Assembly: GCF_000614145.1 (NCBI RefSeq)
Contig: NZ_BAKK01000006.1
Coordinates: 1-64,000 of the forward strand
Origin: Bacteroides faecichinchillae JCM 17102
GTDB taxonomy: Bacteria; Bacteroidota; Bacteroidia; Bacteroidales; Bacteroidaceae
DNA: 64,000 bases
Reading direction: 5' to 3'
Positions 9,237-17,866 of this stretch are shown one piece after another (the first letter of the stretch is position 1; every line of letters starts with the position of its first letter). The notes under the pieces were generated by a model that was given only the letters and a program-made list of their open reading frames with translations, was not told where the DNA came from and did not search any database. Both the position numbers and the translations under genes were made by a program.

Positions 9237-9779
9237 TTATTTATTATTCTCTTGTTTAGGTTTCCGATCAAAGAACGGATTCTTGGACGATGCACTTACT
9301 GGAATTGCCATAACCGTTTTACAGTTTTTCAACCAATTCAAACGTTGAGCAGCTAATCCTGCAGAAAACATGACACGGGTATCAACTCGCATATCAGCTG
9401 CTGTTGCACAAGCAGAACCTATTGCAATTCCTACATCGATACTATTTATGGTACAAGGAACTCCTTCTGTACGGCTGGTACAAGTTGTAAATCCGCAATA
9501 TCCGCAATTTAATCCTTGTGCTTGTTCACGTGTACCTATTAATATAACACATTCAGCGTTCAGGATGTTGTCAGCATCACGGAGAAAAAATTTCATTCCA
9601 TGTTCTTCTACCATAGCTATCATAGTGTCTGACAGTTGTTTAATTTCTTCGTCAGTAATTAAAGCTACTTCAATAATATCAATACCCTTTCCTTTTGGAG
9701 CCGTACGGGCAGCAGTCATCATTTGGCGTGCAACCTGTAAAATATGCTCATGACGGGCATCTCTTTCGTTTAGTATCAT
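9237..9779 (-). CDS. DUF2148 ferredoxin-domain protein
   Basis: A 180-residue protein of the DUF2148 family, recognised from ERDARHEHILQVARQMMTAA at the start and the cysteine-rich stretch GLNCGYCGFTTC (about 113-124), which probably binds an iron-sulfur cluster. Further cysteines follow at GVPC and SACATAADMRVD. The function of the family is unknown. It is first in the gene order with aguA and aguB, but a link to polyamine metabolism is only inferred from position. Divergent promoter elements separate it from the fetA-like gene. Confidence 0.8.
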   Translation of the reverse strand: MILNERDARHEHILQVARQMMTAARTAPKGKGIDIIEVALITDEEIKQLSDTMIAMVEEHGMKFFLRDADNILNAECVILIGTREQAQGLNCGYCGFTTCTSRTEGVPCTINSIDVGIAIGSACATAADMRVDTRVMFSAGLAAQRLNWLKNCKTVMAIPVSASSKNPFFDRKPKQENNK

Positions 9780-9804
9780 AACTTTATTGAATTAATTAGT
9801 GAGG

Positions 9805-9812
9805 CAAAGATA
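9805..9812 (-). promoter_or_regulatory. -7 promoter element for DUF2148-aguA-aguB
   Basis: Reads TATCTTTG on the minus strand, 25 bp from the DUF2148 start. It faces a second -7 box at 9832-9839. Confidence 0.5.
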
Positions 9813-9831
9813 ACGTTTTTCAAGAAAATAC

Positions 9832-9839
9832 TACCTTTG
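9832..9839 (+). promoter_or_regulatory. -7 promoter element for fetA-fetB
   Basis: TACCTTTG matches TAnnTTTG, 25 bp before ATG 9865. The two divergent boxes are only 20 bp apart, so the promoters may compete. Confidence 0.5.
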
Positions 9840-9864
9840 CCGGAAAGAAAGAATTAAAAACGTC

Positions 9865-10485
9865 ATGTTACATATTAACAATGCTTGTGTTGCTTTTGGA
9901 TCAGAAATTCTTTTTTCCAGATTTAATCTACATTTGGAAAAGGGAAAGACTGCCTGCATCGTTGGACAATCCGGCTGTGGAAAAACATCGATATTGAATG
10001 CAGTTATGGGATTTGTACCATTAAAGGAGGGCACTATCAAAGTGGGGGAAACATTGTTAGGTAAATCAACGATTGACATCATCCGTCGGCAAATTGCATG
10101 GATTCCTCAAGAATTGGCACTTCCATTTGAATGGGTGAAAGAAATGGTAGCTTTACCTTTTGATTTAAAAGTAAATCGTTCTATTCCTTTTTCGGAAAAA
10201 CGATTGTTTGCTTGCTTTAATGAGTTAGGATTGGAATATGAATTGTATTTTAAGAGGGTAAATGAAGTTTCGGGAGGACAACGGCAGCGAATAATGCTGG
10301 CTGTTGCTGCAATGCTTAACAAGCCACTGATTATTATTGATGAACCTACTTCAGCGTTAGATGCTGACTCAACAGACAGAGTTTTAACCTTTTTTCGTCA
10401 GCAAGCGGAAAAAGGAGCCGCTGTACTAGCTGTATCACATGATAAAGATTTCGCATCAGGTTGTCATTATGTAATAGAATTATAA
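9865..10485 (+). CDS. fetA: ABC transporter ATPase, FetA/YbbL-like
   Basis: A 206-residue ATP-binding subunit with Walker A GQSGCGKTS (about 38), signature VSGGQRQR (about 135), Walker B LIIIDEPTSALD (about 157) and the switch His in SHDKDF. It is short, with no extra domain, as in FetA (YbbL). The partner permease follows 12 bp downstream. FetAB of E. coli exports iron and protects against oxidative stress; the same role here is inferred from the gene pair. The permease, rather than this generic ATPase, carries the specific evidence. Confidence 0.8.
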   Translation: MLHINNACVAFGSEILFSRFNLHLEKGKTACIVGQSGCGKTSILNAVMGFVPLKEGTIKVGETLLGKSTIDIIRRQIAWIPQELALPFEWVKEMVALPFDLKVNRSIPFSEKRLFACFNELGLEYELYFKRVNEVSGGQRQRIMLAVAAMLNKPLIIIDEPTSALDADSTDRVLTFFRQQAEKGAAVLAVSHDKDFASGCHYVIEL

Positions 10486-10497
10486 AAAGAATTATTC

Positions 10498-11292
10498 GTG
10501 GGAACTATCGATATCACATACTTTAATTTATTTATAGGTTTGCTTCTGCTTGCCATTCCTTTTTTTTATCTCTGGAAGTTCAAGACTGGACTACTAAAAC
10601 CTGCAATGATTGGAACATTACGAATGATTATTCAATTGTTCTTCATTGGTATGTATCTGAAATATCTTTTTTTATGGAACAATCCTTGGATTAATTCTCT
10701 TTGGGTGATTGTTATGATCTTTGTAGCAGGGCAAACTGCGTTGGTACGTACTCAATTAAAAAGAAAAATCTTACTTATTCCTCTTTCTGTAGGTTTTCTC
10801 TGTAGTGTTATACTCGTAGGAATGTATTTTATAGGTATTGTACTCCAACTAAACAATGTTTTCAGCGCTCAATATTTTATTCCGATATCTGGAATCTTGA
10901 TGGGAAATATGTTATCTAGTAATGTAATTGCACTTAATACCTATTATAGTGGACTGAAGCGCGAACAACAACTATACCGTTATTTATTAGGAAATGGAGC
11001 AACACGACAAGAGGCCCAGGCACCGTTCATCCGCCAGGCTATTATTAAATCATTCAGTCCTTTAATAGCAAATATTGCAGTAATGGGATTGGTAGCTCTT
11101 CCTGGAACCATGATAGGGCAGATATTGGGGGGAAGTAGTCCTAATGTGGCTATTAAATATCAGATGATGATTATGGTGATTACTTTTACTGCATCCATGC
11201 TTTCATTAATGATTACCATATCATTAGCATCACGTAGATCATTTGATGCATACGGAAAACTATTAGATGTAACAAAAGAACCAAGGAAATGA
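10498..11292 (+). CDS. fetB: UPF0014 permease, FetB/YbbM-like
   Basis: A 264-residue inner-membrane protein with about seven hydrophobic segments, matching the UPF0014/FetB family. Characteristic stretches are LRMIIQLFFIGMYL, PISGILMGNMLSSN and LIANIAVMGLVALPGTMIGQ. It begins with GTG at 10498, since no ATG lies near the start. With the preceding ATPase it should form an exporter, by analogy for iron. Its stop overlaps the next small gene by 4 bp. Confidence 0.8.
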   Translation: MGTIDITYFNLFIGLLLLAIPFFYLWKFKTGLLKPAMIGTLRMIIQLFFIGMYLKYLFLWNNPWINSLWVIVMIFVAGQTALVRTQLKRKILLIPLSVGFLCSVILVGMYFIGIVLQLNNVFSAQYFIPISGILMGNMLSSNVIALNTYYSGLKREQQLYRYLLGNGATRQEAQAPFIRQAIIKSFSPLIANIAVMGLVALPGTMIGQILGGSSPNVAIKYQMMIMVITFTASMLSLMITISLASRRSFDAYGKLLDVTKEPRK

Positions 11293-11561
11293 CAAATGTT
11301 GATCAGATTTTCCAAAAAATAGCAGAAATATCTATTCCAAGATTCTTCATTACAGTAGAATTTTCGACAGTGGGTAAAGATATGCCGAAACATTTGGATG
11401 CATTTTTATGGGAGAAATATGAATTAATCCTTCATGGAGCAAATGGACGGAAATTTATATATAGAGAAGGAGATTGGCGGATGATTCTTACTTTTTTCCC
11501 TACAGATCGCGTTGTAGATGAACATTATGCCTTAAAAAATAAGGTGCAGATAAAAAAATAA
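11289..11561 (+). CDS. conserved-looking small protein of unknown function
   Basis: A 90-residue soluble protein that I do not recognise. It starts at an ATG overlapping the fetB stop (ATGA), which argues that it is real and translated with the exporter. It lacks a signal peptide, membrane segment or cysteines, and has a mixed composition with SIPRFFITVEFSTVGKD and EGDWRMILTFFPTDR. A role in the exporter operon is possible but nothing in the sequence defines it. Confidence 0.6.
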   Translation: MTNVDQIFQKIAEISIPRFFITVEFSTVGKDMPKHLDAFLWEKYELILHGANGRKFIYREGDWRMILTFFPTDRVVDEHYALKNKVQIKK

Positions 11562-11814
11562 GAAGAAATTCCTAGAACTCTTGAGCTCAGTCTGATACAA
11601 GCTCGTTAAACTTTTCATTAACTCTTATGTCGCAATCGCAGTAAATGCAATTACCTCCCATATTCTTCAGCTTATTTCCGAGTCCGGTTTTCCGTATCCA
11701 TATTTTCACTGTATTATAAGTGATGAACAGAAGTATTAATAGATTAGTTCTTCTCTTCCTATAACAAACTTTATTTTCTTTAATAGTAAAGTAGTTTTTT
11801 ATCCATTGCAATCT

Positions 11815-11898
11815 ATAAACGGAACTTTCATTTGTATAAACGCAAGTTCCGTTTATGTAAACGCAAGTTCCGTTTATACAACTGCAACTTTTGTTTAT
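11815..11898. repeat. four tandem 21-bp semi-palindromic repeats
   Basis: Units start at 11815, 11836, 11857 and 11878, exactly 21 bp apart. The two central copies differ at one base and run from ATAAACG to CGTTTAT, so each unit is an imperfect palindrome; the outer copies match at about 15-16 of 21 positions. The array lies in the 756-bp gap between the fetAB operon and the VOC gene. I know of no assigned function. A protein-binding array or nested hairpins would both fit the two-turn spacing. Confidence 0.8.
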
Positions 11899-12060
11899 AG
11901 TTTATTCCTAATAAAAAATAATTTCTCTATCAGAAGAAAAGAAGTTAGGTATTAAAGGAGAGAAAGTTTGTTAATAATAGAATGGATGTTTACTATTAAG
12001 GAGTTTAAAAGTTATCTGTCGTCCATATAATAAAAGAGGATGATAGCAGGAACCGGCAAA

Positions 12061-12168
12061 GGTGATAGGTGATAGATGAGGTGATAGATAAAATAACAAC
12101 CTATCACCACTCCAAAACACGATATACAGCGAGTTTCCGAAGGTTGGTGATAGGTTGATAGAGAAATT
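12061..12168. repeat. GTGATAG repeats with 13-bp inverted repeat
   Basis: GGTGATAG-type heptads are repeated at 12061-12090, and an inverted pair follows: CAACCTATCACCA at 12097-12109 and its exact complement at 12145-12157, with a 35-nt loop. The same GGTGATAG core thus appears in both orientations. It could be a small non-autonomous element or a structured RNA. No coding sequence overlaps it. Confidence 0.65.
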
Positions 12169-12280
12169 GATGTTTTATCTTAGGAGGAAGAAATCAAATA
12201 ATATTCGCATGAATTCTTCTGATAATTACTTTGCTGTAACGATTTTGACATACATCAATGTCATTTTTAGTTTCTTTCTT

Positions 12281-12288
12281 TATCTTTG
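12281..12288 (+). promoter_or_regulatory. -7 promoter element for VOC gene
   Basis: TATCTTTG, a TAnnTTTG match, 29 bp before ATG 12318. Confidence 0.5.
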
Positions 12289-12317
12289 CAGAAAATAAAT
12301 TGTAATATAATAAAGCT

Positions 12318-12698
12318 ATGAAAATTAATCATATTGCTCTATGGACCAATCAATTAGAAGAACTTCGTGAATTCTATACTAAATATTTCGATGGTCGTAC
12401 AAACGAAAAATATATAAATCCCCAAAAAGGTTTTGAATCCTATTTTATGCGTTTCGAAGAAGGAGCTGCGTTAGAAATAATGCGGAAAATAAATATTACC
12501 GAACCGGATAGCGTATTACATATTGGATTGGCACATTTTTCTTTTTCTGTAGGTAGTAAAGAAGCTGTTATAGAATTTATAGAACGCTTCCGTAAAGATG
12601 GATATACTATTGCAAGCGAACCTCGTACTACTGGAGATGGCTTTTTTGAGGGAAGTATTCTTGATCCGGACAATAACTTAGTGGAAATTACCATTTAG
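12318..12698 (+). CDS. VOC/glyoxalase superfamily protein
   Basis: A 126-residue single-domain protein of the vicinal oxygen chelate fold. It opens with MKINHIALWTNQLEELREFY and ends with GFFEGSILDPDNNLVEITI, the usual repeat-closing pattern. Candidate metal ligands are His5, Glu near 50 (ALEIM), His near 72 (HFSFSV) and the late Glu in NLVEI. VOC proteins include glyoxalase I, dioxygenases and resistance proteins, and the substrate cannot be chosen from this sequence. It is monocistronic, ending convergently with the next lipoprotein. Confidence 0.82.
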   Translation: MKINHIALWTNQLEELREFYTKYFDGRTNEKYINPQKGFESYFMRFEEGAALEIMRKINITEPDSVLHIGLAHFSFSVGSKEAVIEFIERFRKDGYTIASEPRTTGDGFFEGSILDPDNNLVEITI

Positions 12699-12702
12699 TA
12701 TA

Positions 12703-13119
12703 TTACTGCATTATCTTTTTTTCTCTATCTCCCCATAGACAACGAAGTTGAACAATTTGCTCTCCAGGTTTTATATAACCACCTTCAAACATTATTGGGG
12801 GAACCATGAATTTGGCAAGATAATGACGTATGTACTTATTTACACCTGGTGTTTGCTCTTTAACAAACTCCAGGAGATCGACTTTACCGTTTTCGTGAAT
12901 AAACACTTTTGCTTTGATTGTGCGAAAAGCATATTCTTTGGCATATTTATATTTTGCTTTATCAATCCAAAATATAGCTGTCACTTTTATAGTATCGTCT
13001 ATAGCAGTTTTTGCGTCGTTAGCATTTTTAATAATAGCCTCGTTAAGACTTTCTTTTTGCTTTAACTGACAGGAAACAATCAAAAAGATCATGAGAAAGA
13101 AAGCTAGAATTGTTTTCAT
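12703..13119 (-). CDS. small lipoprotein, DUF4891-like
   Basis: A 138-residue lipoprotein: hydrophobic signal MKTILAFFLMIFLIVSC with the lipobox Cys at about 17. The mature part has FIHENGKVDLLEFVKEQTPG, which resembles the C-terminal portion of TonB-like or DUF4891 domains of Bacteroides (from memory). I use ATG 13119; the frame also opens at a TTG three codons upstream. Function unknown; the product should sit in the outer or inner membrane facing the periplasm. Confidence 0.6.
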   Translation of the reverse strand: MKTILAFFLMIFLIVSCQLKQKESLNEAIIKNANDAKTAIDDTIKVTAIFWIDKAKYKYAKEYAFRTIKAKVFIHENGKVDLLEFVKEQTPGVNKYIRHYLAKFMVPPIMFEGGYIKPGEQIVQLRCLWGDREKKIMQ

Positions 13120-13196
13120 TGCGTTCAATTATTAAAGATATGCGACGAATTTACTAAAAAAACGATAACAAAAAGCATTCTTTCTTCTTTTTTCTC

Positions 13197-13204
13197 TATA
13201 TTTG
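13197..13204 (+). promoter_or_regulatory. -7 promoter element for nif3-like gene
   Basis: TATATTTG, 21 bp before ATG 13226. It overlaps an alternative in-frame TTG at 13202, which argues for the ATG as the start. Confidence 0.5.
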
Positions 13205-13225
13205 CATCCAAATTTTCTACAAATA

Positions 13226-14320
13226 ATGAAAATTAAAGAAATAGTATGCGCCCTTGAACAATTCGCGCCTCTGCCATTGCAAGATGGATTCGATAATGCC
13301 GGCTTGCAAATAGGATTGACAGATGCGGAAGCTGCAGGGGCTTTGTTGTGTCTTGACGTTACTGAAGCTGTGTTAGATGAAGCTATTGCGCTAGGATACA
13401 ATCTGGTGATTTCGCATCATCCGCTTATTTTTAAAGGATATAAATCCATTACTGGAAAGGATTATGTTGAACGTTGTATTTTGAAAGCGATAAAAAACGA
13501 TATCGTTATCTATTCGGCACACACTAATCTTGATAATGCCCAAGGCGGGGTAAACTTTAAAATAGCTGAGAAAATTGGTTTGAAGAATATACGTATTCTT
13601 GAGCCTAGAGAAAACTGTCTAATGAAGTTAGTAACCTTTGTGCCTTTTGCACAAGCAGAAGCTGTCAGACAAGCATTGTTTTCCGTAGGTTGTGGAAACG
13701 TAGGTAACTATGATTCATGTAGTTACAATCTGAATGGAGAAGGAACATTTCGTGCAAAAGAAGGAACGCATCCTTTCTGTGGCACTATTGGAGAGTTGCA
13801 TAGGGAAGGGGAAGTACGAATAGAAACAATCTTGCCTTCATTTAAGAAGGCAGAAGCAATAAAGGTATTATTGATGGCTCATCCATATGAGGAACCTGTT
13901 TTTGATTTGTATCCACTACAGAATGATTGGAAGCAAGCTGGAGCCGGAATTGTAGGTGAGTTGGAAGAGTCTGAAACAGAACTTGATTTTTTAAGACGTA
14001 TCAAGAAAACTTTTGAAGTAAGCTGCCTTCGTCATAATAAGCTGACAGGTAGAGAAGTACAGAAAGTTGCACTATGTGGAGGAGCGGGAGCATTTTTATT
14101 GTCTCAAGCTATTCATTCAGGTGCAGATGTATTTATCACAGGCGAAATTAAATATCATGATTATTTTGGTCAGGAAGGAAACATTCTTATGGCAGAAATA
14201 GGTCATTATGAGAGTGAACAATATACAAAAGAAATTTTTTATTCCATAATCCGGGATTTATTTCCTAATTTTGCATTCCAATTGAGTAAAGTAAATACGA
14301 ATCCCATAAAATATTTATAG
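13226..14320 (+). CDS. NIF3-family (GTP cyclohydrolase 1 type 2-like) protein
   Basis: A 364-residue member of the NIF3/YqfO family, dinuclear metal proteins of uncertain biochemical role. Metal-binding motifs are SHHPLIF (about 63), SAHTNLDNAQGG (about 100) and the C-terminal GHYESEQYTKE (about 325). The middle region (about 125-235), from LMKLVTFVPFAQAEAVRQAL to AHPYEEPVFDLYPL, is the PII-like insert that marks the long bacterial form. A gene for a coiled-coil zinc-ribbon protein follows 4 bp later, a pairing I recall as common in Bacteroidota, so the two may work together. Confidence 0.85.
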   Translation: MKIKEIVCALEQFAPLPLQDGFDNAGLQIGLTDAEAAGALLCLDVTEAVLDEAIALGYNLVISHHPLIFKGYKSITGKDYVERCILKAIKNDIVIYSAHTNLDNAQGGVNFKIAEKIGLKNIRILEPRENCLMKLVTFVPFAQAEAVRQALFSVGCGNVGNYDSCSYNLNGEGTFRAKEGTHPFCGTIGELHREGEVRIETILPSFKKAEAIKVLLMAHPYEEPVFDLYPLQNDWKQAGAGIVGELEESETELDFLRRIKKTFEVSCLRHNKLTGREVQKVALCGGAGAFLLSQAIHSGADVFITGEIKYHDYFGQEGNILMAEIGHYESEQYTKEIFYSIIRDLFPNFAFQLSKVNTNPIKYL

Positions 14321-14324
14321 TAAA

Positions 14325-15160
14325 ATGGCTAGAGAAGCAAAAAAAAGAACCAAGTGAATTGACAGTAGAGCAGAAACTTAAAACTCTGTTCCAACTTCAA
14401 ACAATGTTATCTAAGATTGATGAAATCAAAACTTTGAGAGGTGAGCTTCCGTTGGAAGTGCAAGACTTGGAAGATGAAATTGAAGGTTTGAGTACTCGTA
14501 TTGAGAAAATCAAAGCAGAGGTAGATGAACTGAAAAGTGCAATTGCAGGCAAGAGAGTGGAGATTGAAACAGCAAAAGCTTCAGTAGAAAAATATAAATC
14601 ACAGCAAGACAATGTTCGTAACAATCGTGAATATGACTTTCTAACAAAAGAAATTGAATTCCAAACTTTGGAAATAGAACTCTGTGAGAAGAGGATCAAA
14701 GAATTCACTGCTGAAAGAGAAGAAAAGGAAGCAGAAGTTGACGAAAAACGAACATATTCTTGAAGAAAGACAAAAGGATCTTGAAGGGAAAAAAGGTGAA
14801 CTTGATGAAATCATTTCTGAAACAAAACAAGAAGAAGAAAAACTGAGAGACAAAGCTAAGGAATTGGAAACTAAGATCGAACCACGTCTATTACAGTCAT
14901 TCAAGCGTATCCGTAAGAACTCTCGCAATGGATTAGGTATTGTATACGTACAGCGTGATGCTTGTGGAGGTTGTTTTAATAAGATTCCGCCTCAGAGACA
15001 GTTGGATATCCGTTCTCGTAAGAAAGTAATTGTTTGTGAATATTGTGGACGTATTATGATTGACCCAGAATTGGCTGGAGTACAAGCTGGGCATAAGGCA
15101 ACAGAAGAAGCTCCGGTTACTACAACCAAAAGAGCTATCAGAAGAAAATCAGCTGAGTAA
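14325..15160 (+). CDS. coiled-coil zinc-ribbon protein (C4-type), two frameshifts
   Basis: A protein of about 277 residues with a long charged coiled coil (about 10-190) and a C-terminal C4 zinc ribbon: CGGCFNKIPPQ followed by CEYCGRIMIDPE. The family may bind nucleic acid or act as an adaptor; its function is not established. The frame is broken twice. An A-run at 14339-14346 has eight As where seven keep MAREAKKEPSELT in frame. A second shift falls between about 14735 and 14757, joining EEKEAEV to NEHILEERQ. Both could be sequence errors. A strong hairpin terminator follows at 15190. Confidence 0.8.
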
Positions 15161-15189
15161 AAAGCACCGTATTTGATGAAATTTTTCGA

Positions 15190-15216
15190 AGCCTCGCAAT
15201 CTGCGAGGCTTTTTTT
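15190..15216 (+). terminator. intrinsic terminator after zinc-ribbon gene
   Basis: The 9-bp stem AGCCTCGCA/TGCGAGGCT (15190-15198 with 15202-15210) has a 3-nt loop and is followed by six Ts. Confidence 0.88.
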
Positions 15217-15299
15217 GTATCCTTTTCTTAACATTTCCAATATAAACAAAGCAAACCGGCAATTGTTATCATTTCATTTCATAAAAACCTGAACTGAAT

Positions 15300-16697
15300 A
15301 TGAATGAACGAGTGTGGAGTATATCACTCCTTTTGTTTCTCTCAACTGTAGTAGCTTTTGCACAAACTACAAACCGCAATTTGAAGGCCCCTCTTCCCAA
15401 CGAATGGGAGGAAAGTGGAGAGGTTTTTCAACAAATACTCCCTGTAAATGATCATTGGTGGAAATCTTTTCAAGACACAAAACTTGATTCCCTTATTGCA
15501 GTGGCAATAGACCGTAATTATTCCGTAGCTATGGCAATTGACCGTATTGCTGCTGCACGTGCTAATCTTTGGATGGAACGTGGAAATTTCTTTCCTTCTA
15601 TTGCTCTAAATACCGGATGGACAAGACAGGAAACGAGTGGAAATACCTCTACTTTGCCTCAATCGGCAGATCATTATTATGATGCTTCTCTCAGCATGAG
15701 CTGGGAAATCGATGTTTTTGGCAGTATCCGTAAACGAGTAAAAGCGCAAAAAGAAAATTTTGCTGCTAGCAAGGAAGAGTATACAGGAGTTATGATTTCT
15801 TTAGCAGCCGAAGTCGCTTCCTCTTATATCAATTTACGCGAATTACAACAGGAACTTGAAGTAGTTAAAAAGAACAGTGCTTCCCAAGAAGAAGTTCTAA
15901 AAATAACTGAAGTACGATTTAATACCGGACTTGTAGCAAAATTGGACGTAGCACAAGCAAAATCTGTTTTGTATAGCACCAAAGCTTCAATTCCACAATT
16001 GGAAGCAGGAATTAATCAGTATATTACATCATTAGCAGTATTGCTGGGTATGTATCCTCAGGATGTCCGTCCAATTCTGGAACCTGTAGGCAAATTACCC
16101 GACTATATGGAACCGATAGGAATAGGCATGCCTGTAGATTTATTAATGCGAAGACCTGACGTAAGAAGTGCAGAGAGAACTGTAAATGCACAAGCTGCAT
16201 TATTGGGAGCCTCCAAATCTGATTGGTTACCAAAGTTTTTTTTAAAAGGCTCATTTGGCTATGCTGCACGTGATTTAAATGATTTAATGAAAAGTAAAAG
16301 CATGACTTACGAAATTGCTCCGGCGTTGAGTTGGACAATCTTTAGCGGAGGGCAATTAGTAAATGCTACAAGATTAGCGAAAGCACAATTGGATGAATCA
16401 ATTAACCAGTTCAACCAAACAGTATTGACAGCAGTACAGGAAGTGGATAATGCCATGAATTCTTATAAAAACTCTATCAAACAGATTGTTGCATTACGAG
16501 AAGTTCGAAATCAAGGTATTGAAACATTAAAATTATCATTAGATCTTTATAAACAGGGACTTTCGCCTTTTCAGAATGTACTTGATGCACAACGTTCTTT
16601 ATTATCATACGAGAATCAGTTGGTTCAAGCTCAAGGAAGTTCATTGCTACAATTGATAGCACTTTATAAAGCCTTGGGAGGTGGTTGGGGAGAATAA
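15300..16697 (+). CDS. outer-membrane efflux factor (TolC/NodT family)
   Basis: A 465-residue outer-membrane channel for tripartite efflux. A signal peptide ends near AFAQT with no lipobox. Two homologous OEP halves follow, the second starting near LLMRRPDVRSAERTVNAQAALLGASKSDWLP, a hallmark of NodT-type proteins. The coiled regions supply the periplasmic tunnel. It is first in a co-directional operon with a membrane fusion protein and an RND pump, so it is the exit duct of that system. The substrates are not evident from sequence. Confidence 0.9.
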   Translation: MNERVWSISLLLFLSTVVAFAQTTNRNLKAPLPNEWEESGEVFQQILPVNDHWWKSFQDTKLDSLIAVAIDRNYSVAMAIDRIAAARANLWMERGNFFPSIALNTGWTRQETSGNTSTLPQSADHYYDASLSMSWEIDVFGSIRKRVKAQKENFAASKEEYTGVMISLAAEVASSYINLRELQQELEVVKKNSASQEEVLKITEVRFNTGLVAKLDVAQAKSVLYSTKASIPQLEAGINQYITSLAVLLGMYPQDVRPILEPVGKLPDYMEPIGIGMPVDLLMRRPDVRSAERTVNAQAALLGASKSDWLPKFFLKGSFGYAARDLNDLMKSKSMTYEIAPALSWTIFSGGQLVNATRLAKAQLDESINQFNQTVLTAVQEVDNAMNSYKNSIKQIVALREVRNQGIETLKLSLDLYKQGLSPFQNVLDAQRSLLSYENQLVQAQGSSLLQLIALYKALGGGWGE

Positions 16698-16732
16698 AAG
16701 AATCTTTATAAATAAAATATAACCTAGCAAAT

Positions 16733-17866
16733 ATGAAAAAACTAATGTATATCTTTCTTATATTGCCGATATTGATCGGTTGTAAGGAGAAAAAGAGTGT
16801 AAGATCAATAGAAGAGATGCCGACTCCAGCTGTCAGTGTAGCGAAACCAATCGTGAAGGACATTACTCTGACAAAAAATTACCCTGGTTATTTAGCAACG
16901 GAAAAAACAGTAAACCTTGTAGCCAGAGTAAATGGTACGTTACAATCTATTTCTTATTCTCCAGGAGGAAGGGTGAAACAAGGACAGTTATTATTTGTCA
17001 TAGAACCAACATTATATAAAGATAAAGTGGCTCAGGCAGAAGCTGAACTTAATACAGCTCAGGCTCAATTGGAATATGCCCGTAATAATTATAGTCGTAT
17101 GAAAGAGGCTATTAAAAGTGACGCAGTGAGTCAAATACAAGTTCTTCAAGCAGAATCATCTGTAGCAGAGGGAGTTGCAGCAGTAAATAATGCAGAAGCA
17201 GCATTGAGCACTGCTCGTACAAATTTAGGATATTGCTATGTTCATGCTCCGTTTAACGGAACAATTAGTAAAGCGAGCGTAGACGTAGGAAGCTACGTAG
17301 GAGGTGCATTGCAACCTGTCACATTAGCTACTATCTATAAAGATAATCAGATGTACGCCTATTTTAATGTTGCCGACAATCAATGGTTGGATATGTCAAT
17401 GAATAGTCAGTCAACAGAGCGAAATCTTCCACAGAAAATAATGGTTCAATTGGGGAAAGAAGGTACAGAATCTTATCCGGCTACTCTGGATTATTTATCT
17501 CCAAATGTAGATTTGAATACAGGAACATTAATGGTTCGTGCCAATTTTGACAATCCTCAGGGAGTGCTGAAAAGTGGATTATATGTCAGTATAACTCTAC
17601 CTTATAAAGAAGCTAAAAACGCGATTTTAGTAAATGAAGCCTCGATTGGTACCGATCAGTTAGGCAAGTTCTTATATGCTGTTAATGATTCGAATATTGT
17701 ACATTATCGACATATTGAGGTTGGACAATTAATTAATGATACACTACGACAAGTTTTGGAAGGTTTCTCACCTCAGGAACGTTATGTTACTGAAGCTCTG
17801 ATGAAGGTTAGGGATGGCATGAAGATAAAGGCAATTTCCAATTCGCTCCCAGAAAAAGAGAAATAA
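16733..17866 (+). CDS. RND efflux membrane fusion protein (lipoprotein)
   Basis: A 377-residue periplasmic adaptor anchored by a lipobox (IGC, Cys17). Domain order: beta-barrel/lipoyl half (NLVARVNGTLQSISYSPGGRVKQGQLLFVI), an alpha-helical hairpin rich in Ala and Gln (about 95-165), the second lipoyl half (YVHAPFNGTISKASVDVGSYVG) and a C-terminal barrel. This is the AcrA/MexA type, joining the RND pump to the TolC-like channel encoded on either side. The gap after it (17867-17991) holds only a short CCCTTTTCATGAAAGGG-type palindrome near 17945. Confidence 0.92.
   Translation: MKKLMYIFLILPILIGCKEKKSVRSIEEMPTPAVSVAKPIVKDITLTKNYPGYLATEKTVNLVARVNGTLQSISYSPGGRVKQGQLLFVIEPTLYKDKVAQAEAELNTAQAQLEYARNNYSRMKEAIKSDAVSQIQVLQAESSVAEGVAAVNNAEAALSTARTNLGYCYVHAPFNGTISKASVDVGSYVGGALQPVTLATIYKDNQMYAYFNVADNQWLDMSMNSQSTERNLPQKIMVQLGKEGTESYPATLDYLSPNVDLNTGTLMVRANFDNPQGVLKSGLYVSITLPYKEAKNAILVNEASIGTDQLGKFLYAVNDSNIVHYRHIEVGQLINDTLRQVLEGFSPQERYVTEALMKVRDGMKIKAISNSLPEKEK

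Noticed and set aside
11587-11811. 74-codon minus-strand ORF in the fetAB-VOC gap
   Set aside because: No recognisable motif, promoter or neighbour context; it may be chance in AT-rich sequence.
11815-11898. CRISPR array
   Set aside because: Repeats abut with no unique spacers, and no cas genes are present.
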